From: Bacillota bacterium
GTDB lineage: Bacteria > Bacillota > Clostridia > Lachnospirales > Lachnospiraceae
Assembly: GCA_023436065.1 (NCBI GenBank)
Contig: JAEZKU010000024.1
Coordinates: 437,213 to 501,212 of the forward strand
Reading direction: 5' to 3'
Length of the DNA: 64,000 nt
The notes beneath the pieces are model-generated. The model was given only the letters and a program-made list of their open reading frames with translations. It had not been told where the DNA came from and did no database searches. Positions 8,997-18,071 of the stretch are shown here, piece after piece (position 1 is the stretch's first letter; each line of letters opens with the position of its first letter). The translations under genes and the position numbers were made by a program.

Positions 8997-9401
8997 ATGA
9001 AAAAAATAATGATGCTCATCTCAGGTGTTATCATCCATGCAATGCTTGGCGCCTGCAACTCTACAAAGCTCGCAGCTTCCTTCGATAAGGAGACCCTTGA
9101 ATCCTCTGCCAAACAGGTAATCGATTATTTGAACTCAGAAGAGTTTGACAGTGTGAATGCTATGGTGCGCGAGGATTGCAAGGAATACCTGTCCGGTGAT
9201 ATTCTTGCAGATGCAGTTGATAAGACCTATGGAAAGGCCGGTTCCTTTGTGGAATATAAGAATATCAATATCATCGGTCAGAAGGATAAGAAAGCGGATT
9301 ATGCTATTGTGATAGTAAAGTCAAAATATGAGAAGCAGAATGTGATATTTACAATTAGTTTTGACAGTAACTTAGAGGTTATAGGAATTTTCATGAAATA
9401 A
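8997..9401 (+). CDS. DUF3887-like lipoprotein
   Basis: A short secreted lipoprotein of 134 residues. The signal peptide MKKIMMLISGVIIHAML is followed by lipobox LGAC, so the mature protein would begin at Cys. The rest resembles the DUF3887 domain (ETLESSAKQVIDYLNSEEFD, later GSFVEYKNI and YAIVIVKSKYEKQNVIFTISF). Start 8997 is chosen over the in-frame ATG at 8985 because GGAGGG precedes it. It lies 53 bases after the kinase gene and 13 bases before a hydrolase that carries the same type of N-terminal domain, so the three may form an operon. Function is unknown. Confidence 0.75.
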   Translation: MKKIMMLISGVIIHAMLGACNSTKLAASFDKETLESSAKQVIDYLNSEEFDSVNAMVREDCKEYLSGDILADAVDKTYGKAGSFVEYKNINIIGQKDKKADYAIVIVKSKYEKQNVIFTISFDSNLEVIGIFMK

Positions 9402-9414
9402 AAGGAGTGATTAC

Positions 9415-10794
9415 ATGTCATATACAAAAGTTAAATCTAAATTTATCTCGTTATTTTTAGTACTGTTTCTTTTCCTGGGAAGTATATTTGGTGATCCAAC
9501 CACTGTATACTCTATGAGCAGCACGGCTCCTGCAGAATCAGAAGCAGGGATCAAGGATACTCTTATCAAACGTACCTCTGACTATATTGCTCAATTTAAC
9601 AATGGTAATTTTGAGGATTTTCATAAAGCTGCTTCAGAACAGCTTCAACAGATGGTTACTTTAGATATGCTAAAGCAGGGCTGGAGCAATCTGATCGCAT
9701 CAATCGGTAACCCCGTTCAGTCTGACAACAGCACATATACTGAACAAAATGATCTGAGTATAGTAACAGAAACACTACAATGTACCCTGTATGACATTAA
9801 TGTAACGATCATCTACAATGCTGACCTTACACCTGTTAATATTGACCTTATGCTGGCCCCCAAGGCCCCTGCAAAGCCCCAATCAACCAGCAAGTGGAAG
9901 GAGGTCGCAGTCACTGTTGGAGAAAAGAATCTGCCCGGTATGCTTACCTTACCGAAGGGTGTGAAGAAGCCCCCCGTTGTCTTATTAATTCAGGGTTCCG
10001 GAGCATCGGACATGAATGAATCAGTTGGTATTGCACCCAATCGTCCGTTTGAAGATATAGCTCACGGTCTGGCTGAACAGGGGATAGCAACACTGCGCTA
10101 TAATAAGCGCACCTACCAGTATCCGGGTGCCGGTATAGATACCGTGGAGGATGAAATCCTGGACGATGCGGCCGCAGCTGTCAAAATGCTCAGCAAGGAT
10201 AAGAGAATTGATAATAAACGAATCTACCTGCTTGGACACAGTCTTGGAGGAATACTGGCACCTAAAATCACTGCTGATAATCCTAATATAAAAGGGTTTA
10301 TCTCGATGGCCGGTACCCTACGCTCCCTTCAGGCTGTCATGATGGATCAGAATGAAGCTATCATCAATGCCCAGACCTCCCTGACTGAAGAGCAAAAAAA
10401 GGCATCCCTCGCACAGGCAGAAGCAGAGGTCAATAAGTCGCTAACCATAAAAGACGTTGATACCAGCGTCATTCTCGGTGCACCGGCCAATTACTGGAGA
10501 AGTCTGAATGCAATCGATAGCAAAGCCATCGTAAAGAAGTTAAAGGTTCCGATGCTGATTCTTCAGGGTGCTAATGACTTCCAGGTATATGCTGACAAAG
10601 ATTATAAGCTATGGAAAACAACGTTAAAGGGACGTAAGAATGTTACCTTTAAGCTCTATCCGGGTCTTAGCCATCTATTTATGCCAAACCAGGATTCTGC
10701 GAACGGTGCTCCGGACATTACGGTATATAATGCACCAAACCATGTAAAAGCTCAAGTGATTAAGGATATTGCAGTCTGGGTGAAAAAACAGTAA
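9415..10794 (+). CDS. Secreted alpha/beta hydrolase with N-terminal DUF3887 domain
   Basis: 459 residues. N-terminal signal sequence or anchor (about 8-26), a DUF3887-like domain (45-150) and then an alpha/beta hydrolase of the dienelactone/BAAT type (165-459). Oxyanion region LLIQGSGASD, nucleophile S276 in LGHSLGG, an acidic residue in LQGANDFQV and the His in GLSHLF complete the triad. The substrate is unknown, probably an ester at the cell surface. It follows a lipoprotein sharing the DUF3887 domain, suggesting the two work together. An intrinsic terminator follows 42 bases downstream. Confidence 0.88.
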   Translation: MSYTKVKSKFISLFLVLFLFLGSIFGDPTTVYSMSSTAPAESEAGIKDTLIKRTSDYIAQFNNGNFEDFHKAASEQLQQMVTLDMLKQGWSNLIASIGNPVQSDNSTYTEQNDLSIVTETLQCTLYDINVTIIYNADLTPVNIDLMLAPKAPAKPQSTSKWKEVAVTVGEKNLPGMLTLPKGVKKPPVVLLIQGSGASDMNESVGIAPNRPFEDIAHGLAEQGIATLRYNKRTYQYPGAGIDTVEDEILDDAAAAVKMLSKDKRIDNKRIYLLGHSLGGILAPKITADNPNIKGFISMAGTLRSLQAVMMDQNEAIINAQTSLTEEQKKASLAQAEAEVNKSLTIKDVDTSVILGAPANYWRSLNAIDSKAIVKKLKVPMLILQGANDFQVYADKDYKLWKTTLKGRKNVTFKLYPGLSHLFMPNQDSANGAPDITVYNAPNHVKAQVIKDIAVWVKKQ

Positions 10795-10836
10795 AAGCTT
10801 TACATAATGTAAATTAATTCAATCAAAGCAATTAAC

Positions 10837-10903
10837 AAGGGTTCCAAGGATCTGACATTCCATTCTCTCTGTGGTAATATCAATACCTGGAACCCCTTTT
10901 TTT
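10837..10903 (+). terminator. Intrinsic terminator after the hydrolase gene
   Basis: AAGGGTTCCA (10837-10846) pairs with TGGAACCCCTT (10888-10898), with a long interrupted loop and a run of seven T after it. Confidence 0.75.
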
Positions 10904-10913
10904 GTCTCATATG

Positions 10914-10947
10914 ATTAAAGTGTCAAAGGCACCTTTGACACTTTAAT
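10914..10947. repeat. Perfect 34-base palindrome with GTGTCAAAGG arms
   Basis: Two 16-base arms (ATTAAAGTGTCAAAGG and its complement) around a CA centre. It lies between the hydrolase terminator and the convergent Nif3-like gene. The same GTGTCAAA core frames a larger structured element at 50560-50690. It could act as a bidirectional terminator or be a dispersed repeat. Confidence 0.6.
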
Positions 10948-10988
10948 CCTCATATATAAAACCTCATTTATATGAAAACTGAAGCATA

Positions 10989-11726
10989 TTAATAATTACT
11001 CTCATCAATTTTCGTGGTCTCTACATCGGTATATGAAGTCAGTAGATTAACAAAATTCTGAATACCCATCAGCTCTGTATTGGTGTGGCTTCCAATCATC
11101 AAGTTTATCCCTCTATATTTTGCGTATAGCTGGAAATCCAAATTATAGCCTCCTGTTATATAGACATCACATTGATGATTCAGCGCCTCTTTCAATTTAT
11201 TGATGTCATCTCCACCACCGGCATTGATACAAACCTTATGTATTAGCTTGTCATTATTTTTATACCCTTTCACAGTTTCATTTAATATTGTGAAAAGCTC
11301 ATATAGTAATTTATCATAAGTAGTCCTCTCCACCAGTTCTCCTGAAATTCCCCAATAGTAATCATATTGATACGGAATGATTTTCTTACAATTAATAAGA
11401 CCTAGGGCATCCGCTATGGAGCTACTATTCCCAAAATCAGCATCATCCAGGGGAGCATGGAAAAATGCATGTATCATATCATATACTTCAATCATTTTAA
11501 AGCATTCATCCTTCAACTCCGGCATGTAGGGATGATGCGTAATCAACAAATCAACTTTAAACTGATGGGCTTTCTCAATAATCTCCGGTGTCAGGTTTAC
11601 TGCATAACCTATCCGATTGATGTTCCTGTCATTTTCATTATAAAAACCCCATTCCATCGGCATATCCATTAATTTTTTCTTATCAAAAAGTGAAAGCATC
11701 CTTTCCTTTACTTCTGAATATTGCAT
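10989..11726 (-). CDS. Nif3-like dinuclear metal center protein
   Basis: 245 residues. The metal-binding signature LLITHHPYMP (about residue 60) and the C-terminal GSHTNTELMGIQNF match the first and last metal-ligand motifs of the Nif3/YqfO family (hexameric, two metals per subunit). The middle segment HKVCINAGGGDD also fits. The molecular role of the family is not firmly established; GTP cyclohydrolase-I type-2-like activity has been suggested for some members. GGAG precedes the ATG. A monocistronic unit is likely, with the palindrome at 10914 beyond its stop. Confidence 0.8.
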   Translation of the reverse strand: MQYSEVKERMLSLFDKKKLMDMPMEWGFYNENDRNINRIGYAVNLTPEIIEKAHQFKVDLLITHHPYMPELKDECFKMIEVYDMIHAFFHAPLDDADFGNSSSIADALGLINCKKIIPYQYDYYWGISGELVERTTYDKLLYELFTILNETVKGYKNNDKLIHKVCINAGGGDDINKLKEALNHQCDVYITGGYNLDFQLYAKYRGINLMIGSHTNTELMGIQNFVNLLTSYTDVETTKIDESNY

Positions 11727-11802
11727 GGTTAAACTCCAATCTCAATTAATTTATTTGGCTCTTCTTTGATCCTATCAGTCCAAAATATATACTGCTATTT
11801 TC

Positions 11803-12702
11803 TTAGGAAGAACTTCGACTCATAGAAATTTTATAATATATCCTCTCACTAAAATTAAAAATAAATAATCCCAAAAGAATGATCGCACCTCCAAATATTG
11901 TCGACCAATCAGGTATCTCCTTTGTAATAAGGAATCCCAGAAGAGTGGTCAATAAGGGGGTAATAAACATATAGTTACTTACAGTGGATGCCTTTTCTGC
12001 CTTTGAAAATGCCTTTGACCAAGACAGATATGCAATAGCACTGGAAAAAATCCCAAGTATCATAATATAAAGCAGATGAATTGGCATAGCATTCCTTACT
12101 TCCCTTACCGAGGTCGGCAGGAAGATCATAAGCATCAGTGTACCTGCAAATATACTAAAGGTTGATACCTGTAATGCAGAATAATCCTTCAACAGTTTAC
12201 GAAGTAACAGGTTATAAGTGCTTAATGCAATTGCTGCAAGAAGCAGCCATATGAGTCCTGTATTAACCATGAAGATTCCATCCATCGAAGTCAATATCAT
12301 AACACCAAAGAAATCTATGATAATCGCGACCCATTGAAACCTCTTTATTTCTTCATGATAAATGAAATAGGAAAATAGCGCGGTTATGATAGGTACCGTC
12401 GCTATGATTACACTACTAGTTGATGCCGTAACCTTTTCACTGCCTTTATTGAAAGCAATAATGTAGAAGAAAAATCCTACTGCACCAGATAAAAGAAACC
12501 ATTTCAAATCGGCTGTTTTCGGTATTTTCATTTTCAATAATAATGCCAGGATAATCAGTGTGCATGAAGCAACAAAATATCTTAAAAAGCCAAATGAATA
12601 AGCAGAAAAGAATTGCAGTACAACACGGGTCAGAACATATGCCAAGGACCAAAAAATAATAGTGACTGCTGCATATGGATGTGGACTGTCTTTTATTTTC
12701 AT
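11803..12702 (-). CDS. EamA/DMT family transporter
   Basis: 299 residues made almost entirely of membrane helices: ten predicted segments in two five-helix repeats, the second starting near residue 150 (NTGLIWLLLAAIALSTYNLLL). This is typical of drug/metabolite exporters of the EamA family. Divergent from a MocR-type regulator; such pairs commonly have the regulator controlling the exporter. The substrate is unknown, perhaps an amino acid or amine given the PLP-binding regulator. Confidence 0.88.
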   Translation of the reverse strand: MKIKDSPHPYAAVTIIFWSLAYVLTRVVLQFFSAYSFGFLRYFVASCTLIILALLLKMKIPKTADLKWFLLSGAVGFFFYIIAFNKGSEKVTASTSSVIIATVPIITALFSYFIYHEEIKRFQWVAIIIDFFGVMILTSMDGIFMVNTGLIWLLLAAIALSTYNLLLRKLLKDYSALQVSTFSIFAGTLMLMIFLPTSVREVRNAMPIHLLYIMILGIFSSAIAYLSWSKAFSKAEKASTVSNYMFITPLLTTLLGFLITKEIPDWSTIFGGAIILLGLFIFNFSERIYYKISMSRSSS

Positions 12703-12837
12703 TAGCCATCCTTCTCCTTTCCTTCGTATTGTTTACAAATGTTAACTGATTTGCTAAAATCATATCATGATAAATTGGTTTATTAAAGTTCCAATCTCAT
12801 TGATATTATATTGAGCCAGTTAGAAAGTGAGAAAGAT

Positions 12838-14244
12838 ATGCTATATCTTGAATTAGATAGAAGTAAGAAACGTCTTGTGAAATTACAAATATATCATCAA
12901 TTACGAGAAAAAATTTTATCCGATGAACTCAAATCCGGGTTACGTCTCCCTTCCACCAGAGAATTGGCCTCTGAGCTGAATGTATCCAGAAATACTGTCC
13001 TGTCTGCTTACGAAATGTTAATATCAGAAGGATATGTGCATAGCATTGCCGGCTCCGGTGTTTATGTAAATAACGGAGTCCATGCATTTAAGTATACAGA
13101 TAAGATGATAGATAGCCGCGTTTCTTCGCTCTCCAATGATGTGATAACACAGGATGTCATTGATTTTGATAGTGGAATACCGGCAATTGATCTGTTTCCC
13201 AGAGGCAAATGGAATAGAGTCGTCACTCAAGCATTTAATGAAGCTCCCATATCTGCTCTGGGATATGATTATCCTGAAGGTAGATTGGAGCTTCGGAGAA
13301 CCCTTGTTGATTACCTTAAAAAAACCAGAGGGATTCAATGTGAACCGGAACAGATTATAATTACAACAGGCGCGAAACAAGGTATCTCACTGATCGCAAA
13401 GTGCTTGCTTCACCAAGATAGTACCGTATGGATAGAAGATCCTTCGAATCATAATGTCAATCAGATTTTTTCCTATCATACCAAGCAAATCACGCCAATT
13501 ACTGTTGATGAAGAAGGGATTCAGACTAAATTATTTCCTACGACCAGTGTTCCGACCGTCATTTTTGTTACACCCTCCCATCAGTTTCCGATGGGAGGTA
13601 TTCTATCAATACAAAGAAGATTAGAATTGGCTGAATTTGCCCGAAAGAACGAATGTTACATTATTGAGGATGACTATGACAGTGAATTTCGATATAATGG
13701 TCAACCGATCAACTCATTACATGAACTGAACAGTGGACAGGTCATTTATGTAGGCACATTCAGTAAAGTTTTATTTCCCTCCCTGCGTTTGGGGTACCTG
13801 GTCATGCCTTTTTCTCTTGTCGAGCAATGTAAAGAGTGGAAACGACTTGCAGATCATCATTCTAATTCCATTAATCAGCTTGCATTAGCACGTTTTATTG
13901 AAAATGGTGATGTGGAACGCTATATCATGAAGGCAAAAAAACTATATTTTAAGCGCAGAAATCTCCAGATTTCATTGCTCAACGAATATTTTCCCGGTAA
14001 GGTCAAAATCTATGGTGCTCCTGCAGGGATGCATATCGTTGCAGAATTTGACTCGGTTATTTTTTCAAAGGATATAATTAATCGTCTGAAAGAGACCGGT
14101 ATTAATGTGATACCGGTAGAAAATCATGCTATCGTAAAGGGGAATCACACGAATCAGATTATCCTAGGCTATGCACATCTTAGTCCCTCAAGGCTTGAAC
14201 AAGGGATAATTAAAATAAAGTCTGTTCTTGAAGATATGTTATAA
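12838..14244 (+). CDS. MocR-type regulator: GntR HTH fused to an aminotransferase-like domain
   Basis: 468 residues. N-terminal winged helix of GntR type (residues 5-70; LPSTRELASELNVSRNTVLSAYEML), then a fold-type I PLP aminotransferase-like domain with IIEDDYDSEFRY and the PLP lysine in VGTFSKVLFPSLRLGY. Start: the frame opens with a TTG at 12811 lacking an RBS. The ATG at 12838, which begins MLYLELDRSKKRLVKLQIY as in related proteins, is preferred although its RBS is weak. MocR proteins usually sense PLP or amino compounds; the divergent EamA exporter is the obvious target. Confidence 0.88.
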   Translation: MLYLELDRSKKRLVKLQIYHQLREKILSDELKSGLRLPSTRELASELNVSRNTVLSAYEMLISEGYVHSIAGSGVYVNNGVHAFKYTDKMIDSRVSSLSNDVITQDVIDFDSGIPAIDLFPRGKWNRVVTQAFNEAPISALGYDYPEGRLELRRTLVDYLKKTRGIQCEPEQIIITTGAKQGISLIAKCLLHQDSTVWIEDPSNHNVNQIFSYHTKQITPITVDEEGIQTKLFPTTSVPTVIFVTPSHQFPMGGILSIQRRLELAEFARKNECYIIEDDYDSEFRYNGQPINSLHELNSGQVIYVGTFSKVLFPSLRLGYLVMPFSLVEQCKEWKRLADHHSNSINQLALARFIENGDVERYIMKAKKLYFKRRNLQISLLNEYFPGKVKIYGAPAGMHIVAEFDSVIFSKDIINRLKETGINVIPVENHAIVKGNHTNQIILGYAHLSPSRLEQGIIKIKSVLEDML

Positions 14245-14251
14245 TGGCCGG

Positions 14252-14815
14252 TTATTTTCCTGCTTCAACCTTCTTAATCGTATCTTCACGAACAGCCTGT
14301 CTTACTAGTTTCAAATAGTCCGAAAATGCCACCTTATCATCTGCATAGGTCATATTAAGGTCATATTCTAATGGGATCCATGTAGACAAGTCAGAAATAT
14401 TGTGCTGAATCAATGCTTCAAGGCTATCAATTGCCTTATAAATCTTGGCTTCAGTGGTCTTGCGCTCTGACATTTCTTCGTAAAGTTCCCTCATTTCTGC
14501 AGCGTATTTTGGGGGGAGGGAACTAACCCAGTTGTACAATAAGTTTTCCTCTGTCTCTTCATGGGCTTGGTTCTTGTCAAAGGTTGGGATATCACCTGTA
14601 AAACATTCACCTAAATCATGAATGATACACATTCTGATAACCTTATCCATATCTGCTTCCGAGAACTCGTCCCTCATAAAGAAAGCCATGAGGGTCATCA
14701 TCCAGCTATGCTCTGCTACGCTTTCATGCCTCCCTTTTGCTGTATAGCAATGCCGAGTCGTATCCTTTAATCTTTCTGCAACCAATAAGGCATCCAGTAG
14801 TTTCCTTGCTTCCAT
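14252..14815 (-). CDS. HD-domain hydrolase (YfbR/5'-deoxynucleotidase-like)
   Basis: 187 residues of the HD_3 type. Metal ligands are visible in HESVAEHSWMM (His of the first motif near residue 36) and CIIHDLGECFTGD (the HD pair near 68). Relatives such as YfbR dephosphorylate deoxynucleoside monophosphates. It ends seven bases from the convergent MocR gene stop. No partner gene is evident. Confidence 0.82.
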   Translation of the reverse strand: MEARKLLDALLVAERLKDTTRHCYTAKGRHESVAEHSWMMTLMAFFMRDEFSEADMDKVIRMCIIHDLGECFTGDIPTFDKNQAHEETEENLLYNWVSSLPPKYAAEMRELYEEMSERKTTEAKIYKAIDSLEALIQHNISDLSTWIPLEYDLNMTYADDKVAFSDYLKLVRQAVREDTIKKVEAGK

Positions 14816-14904
14816 TTCCTTATCTCCTTCTTACTAATATTTAGATTTGCACCGAGCGCTATCATTATTCACAATACCTTGATTAGTTCTTGAGTAACTT
14901 CCTA

Positions 14905-15807
14905 TTAACACCTTTCATGTTTTTGTTTATACTGTTTCATTAGGTTTACTGCCATCAGAAAAGCAATATAGAACGGAATCATAACAAGCAATATTGCATA
15001 AAAATCACGTGTCGCCGTATAGGAGGAACCTGTAACTCCTTTTATCATCAAATGACCTATTAGGTAGGATACCGGTAAAAGGAATAACTTCATTGTAAAA
15101 TGAAACACTTTTTTATTGCGATGCAATATAGACATCATTAATCCACAAATTGATGCAAATACTAAGGCAATCAGTGCATAGTATGTCAGGAACAATCTTG
15201 GTAATGTAACAATACCGCCGCCCGGATTGATATCTTTACCATACATCAATATATCTTCACTTCCATCGGTCTGATAATAATATACAGATATAACATTTTC
15301 ACCATTTGGATTTAAAATGGTATTATTTCCATTAGATTTTTTAATGTTTCTATTCCATATACTATTCCATGTAGTTATGTGATAGACATAACCCGTATTG
15401 TCATCTGTCAGATATCTATTGATGTCATAACCATATACGGTTTCTTCAAATATAGCAAGCACTGACCCATTACCAATCTCATTGATTGTGACACTACTAT
15501 CCCTATAAGGAATATACTCAGGTGCAGTCAAGAAAGCAATGGTTATGATAAAAATCATAATTGTAAGCATCATGGAGAGTACTGCCGTCTGAATTTTCAT
15601 CTTACGTAACGTTGATCTCATCTTTCGTAATGGAGAGGCATTACTATCTGCCGGCACTTCATTAAAATTTCTCATCTCCTCAAGATAAGTCTTGCATTCC
15701 TGACACTGCTCAATATGTTCTTCAACCATATTGCAGGAATCATTACTAAGCATATTTTCTATATATAGAGGCAACACATCTTTAATGATGTTACATGTTA
15801 TTTTCAT
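14905..15807 (-). CDS. Anti-sigma factor with zinc-finger (zf-HC2) and four membrane segments
   Basis: 300 residues. The N-terminus holds a putative zinc finger, HIEQCQECKTYL (H-x3-C-x2-C, residues 32-43), which is the ZAS motif that binds ECF sigma factors. A membrane helix at about 73-97 and three more near the C-terminus bracket an extracytoplasmic segment. The start codon overlaps the sigma gene stop by four bases, which implies coupled translation of sensor and sigma factor. The stimulus is unknown. Confidence 0.85.
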   Translation of the reverse strand: MKITCNIIKDVLPLYIENMLSNDSCNMVEEHIEQCQECKTYLEEMRNFNEVPADSNASPLRKMRSTLRKMKIQTAVLSMMLTIMIFIITIAFLTAPEYIPYRDSSVTINEIGNGSVLAIFEETVYGYDINRYLTDDNTGYVYHITTWNSIWNRNIKKSNGNNTILNPNGENVISVYYYQTDGSEDILMYGKDINPGGGIVTLPRLFLTYYALIALVFASICGLMMSILHRNKKVFHFTMKLFLLPVSYLIGHLMIKGVTGSSYTATRDFYAILLVMIPFYIAFLMAVNLMKQYKQKHERC

Positions 15808-16289
15808 AAATAATCCCTCATTTCTTCTCTAATCTTATTGCTGGCCCTATGAAAAGTGACACAAGCCCAATTATCTGTTTTACCAAACAGATTACCAATC
15901 TGTCTAAAACTCAGCTCGCCAAATACCCGTAGAGAAAACACTTCTTTATATGGCTCGGATAAATTATGAAGAATTTTATGAATTTTCATCGACTCTTCAA
16001 ATGATATCACCGATTTTTCCAAATCAAAACCATCTTTCTCTTCAGACACTGAGTCTAGCTCTATCAGATTTTTATTTTTTCTTAAGTATGAATAATATAA
16101 GTTCTTAGCTATTTGAAATAGCCAAACCTTGATATCACAATCTCCTTTAAAGCTTTCAATAGCCTTTATCGCTTTTACAAATGTTTCAGATGTCAAATCT
16201 TCTGCTATATGTTTATCTTTTGATAGACTATATATAAAGAAGTAAACATCCTTAAAATAGTAACTATAAATCTCCTCAAGCCCTGTCAC
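15804..16289 (-). CDS. ECF RNA polymerase sigma factor
   Basis: 161 residues. Sigma region 2 (AEDLTSETFVKAIKAIESFKG, then KVWLFQIAKNLYYSYLRKN) and region 4 (PYKEVFSLRVFGELSFRQIGNLFGKTDNWACVTFHRASNKI, residues about 112-152). GTG start with AGGAGGTGA upstream. It is paired with the overlapping zinc-finger anti-sigma gene, so it is presumably held inactive at the membrane until a signal arrives. A matching promoter sequence lies directly upstream. Confidence 0.9.
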   Translation of the reverse strand: MTGLEEIYSYYFKDVYFFIYSLSKDKHIAEDLTSETFVKAIKAIESFKGDCDIKVWLFQIAKNLYYSYLRKNKNLIELDSVSEEKDGFDLEKSVISFEESMKIHKILHNLSEPYKEVFSLRVFGELSFRQIGNLFGKTDNWACVTFHRASNKIREEMRDYL

Positions 16290-16310
16290 TTTTTCACCTC
16301 CTATCTATAA

Positions 16311-16336
16311 GACGCACGAGATATCATAATCTTACA
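16311..16336 (-). promoter_or_regulatory. Candidate autoregulated ECF promoter
   Basis: Minus strand TGTAAG (16331-16336), 16-base spacer, CGTC (16311-16314). The CGTC -10 is a hallmark of ECF promoters, and autoregulation is common for this class. Based on a single site. Confidence 0.4.
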
Positions 16337-16346
16337 ATAAAAAATA

Positions 16347-16381
16347 AAAAATCTCAAAGCTTAATTATCTTTGAGATTTTT
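16347..16381. terminator. Hairpin terminator AAAATCTCAAAG/CTTTGAGATTTT
   Basis: Twelve- to thirteen-base arms with A-rich and T-rich flanks on both sides lie just past the stop of the PepSY gene and upstream of the sigma gene. It can terminate minus-strand transcripts leaving the PepSY gene. Confidence 0.75.
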
Positions 16382-16405
16382 TATCACATTTGAAGGATAA
16401 AAATA

Positions 16406-16648
16406 TTAATCTAATTCTATATCTAAAACATTTCCTGTATTTGCATCAACTTCAACCTGATATACTACGTCTTGCGGTGTTAATACTTTTACCTCATAAA
16501 TTAAGCGTCCATGCTCTGTTTCTAATTCAGTTTTTATCACTTGGCCGGAGACATGATCTAATGCAATCTGAATTGAATCCTGTATGGATATCATAGGTTG
16601 TTGACGATTATAAAAACCATTAATCCTGTTAAACTGATTATAATTCAT
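16406..16648 (-). CDS. Small PepSY-domain protein
   Basis: 80 residues, nearly all one PepSY domain: ISIQDSIQIALDHVSGQVIK, then ELETEHGRLIYEVKVLT and VDANTGNVLDIELD, the classic ending of the repeat. PepSY domains are usually secreted and inhibit proteases, but this copy has no signal peptide, so it may be cytosolic. It ends beside a terminator and starts about 70 bases from the M56 peptidase stop. Function is unknown. Confidence 0.8.
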   Translation of the reverse strand: MNYNQFNRINGFYNRQQPMISIQDSIQIALDHVSGQVIKTELETEHGRLIYEVKVLTPQDVVYQVEVDANTGNVLDIELD

Positions 16649-16716
16649 AGAATGCTCCTAATTTATTGCATTATATTATCCATTGTATTCAGACTGCAGA
16701 TAGATTGATATCCTTC

Positions 16717-18069
16717 CTATTTATACAGAGAGTCATCTGTAACATTATTTTGCGTATCTAAGAGCTCCTTGCACAGTATCATCATAATGTACCCGCGCAG
16801 ACCATCTGCTTTTCCAGTCTCGATCTGGGTCTGCATATATTGCAGGGCATCTTCACCACCATACTCAAAAAAGCTTTCATATTCTTTTTTATGAGCATTG
16901 ATATAATCATATGGATTTGATGACGTCTTTGGCGAGGACATGATGATTTCTAAATTCTTTTCTACATCAAAATCGTTCTCGTCTGGTAACTTATCGCTGT
17001 CTTCAAATTTATCTTCCATATCCTGATAATCGGTATCCTGCCTCATACGAGTGGATACTTCTCCTATCGCAGTATGAATAGGCTTCAAATCAGCTTCTTG
17101 CACTTGTAGGTCTGCTTCTATCCTTTCGGATTTTACAGTAGGATTTGATATTAATCCAATCCCCACTGCTATTACAGCTATCATTGCAATTGCAAGAACC
17201 CAGATCCTTGGTCTTTTGTAATTTAACACGTTTTTTATTCTGGCTTTGACATTCCCCTCACCAAAAGTAAGGGGACTTCCATTCATAATATGCTTTCCTG
17301 TGGCAAGTGCCAATAAGGAGCTGGCATAAGATTTTTTAGTCTCTCCATCCATTTCTTTTAGTACCCTTTCATCACAGGATAACTCCATGTCCATATTCAT
17401 CAACAGAAAGGCAATCCATACCAGGGGATTAAACCAGTGAACGGATAATGTCAGGAAAGACAACACTTTAATGATGTGATCTGTTCGCTTAATATGGGTC
17501 TGCTCATGCAGCAAGACATAGCTTCTTTCGGTAGCGCTCAGTCCGACCGGTAAATATATCTTAGGTCTGATCAGTCCAAGTACAAAGGGTGTTTTTAGGT
17601 TCTTAGCTTCGTAGATATTTTTCTCAATGAATTGTGCACTTTTAAGCTGTCTTTTTAAGATTAAGACAGATACATTGTTATAAACCAGCAGAGCAATGAT
17701 GCCTAGAATCCAGATGTATACTCCTATTTCCACATAAATCTGAAGTGGTTTCACACTTGCTTCAATCGTTTTCGAAGTAAGTAAACCAGATACAAAGGAA
17801 TCAATTACTTCTATCCCACTATACATCTGTGGACTTTGCTGATAGATCATCTCTTGTGGGCTTGGTACTTGACTGGTATTGCGTGGTATAAGACTGAACA
17901 TGCTTTCAAAGGAATATGGGATGATAAGACGAAAAGCAACCACACTCCATAAGACATATGAGATTACCTTTGGAGCTTTTTTAAGTGCTAATCTGACAAG
18001 TATCACAAAGAGGATTACATAGTTCGCTGTAAGACTCATATTGATAACAGTAAGAAATAGTTCACTCAA
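16717..18069 (-). CDS. BlaR1/MecR1-type M56 membrane metallopeptidase
   Basis: 450 residues. Membrane helices at about 10-30, 38-55, 113-132 and 290-310. The zinc-binding HEQTH at 188-192 lies in a BlaR1 peptidase M56 domain. Unlike BlaR1 it has no penicillin-binding sensor domain; the C-terminal ~140 residues are acidic, unclassified and probably extracellular. It starts two bases after the BlaI-type repressor stop, so the pair forms a signal-cleaved repressor module. The signal may be something other than a beta-lactam. Confidence 0.85.
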   Translation of the reverse strand: MSELFLTVINMSLTANYVILFVILVRLALKKAPKVISYVLWSVVAFRLIIPYSFESMFSLIPRNTSQVPSPQEMIYQQSPQMYSGIEVIDSFVSGLLTSKTIEASVKPLQIYVEIGVYIWILGIIALLVYNNVSVLILKRQLKSAQFIEKNIYEAKNLKTPFVLGLIRPKIYLPVGLSATERSYVLLHEQTHIKRTDHIIKVLSFLTLSVHWFNPLVWIAFLLMNMDMELSCDERVLKEMDGETKKSYASSLLALATGKHIMNGSPLTFGEGNVKARIKNVLNYKRPRIWVLAIAMIAVIAVGIGLISNPTVKSERIEADLQVQEADLKPIHTAIGEVSTRMRQDTDYQDMEDKFEDSDKLPDENDFDVEKNLEIIMSSPKTSSNPYDYINAHKKEYESFFEYGGEDALQYMQTQIETGKADGLRGYIMMILCKELLDTQNNVTDDSLYK

Positions 18070-18071
18070 TG

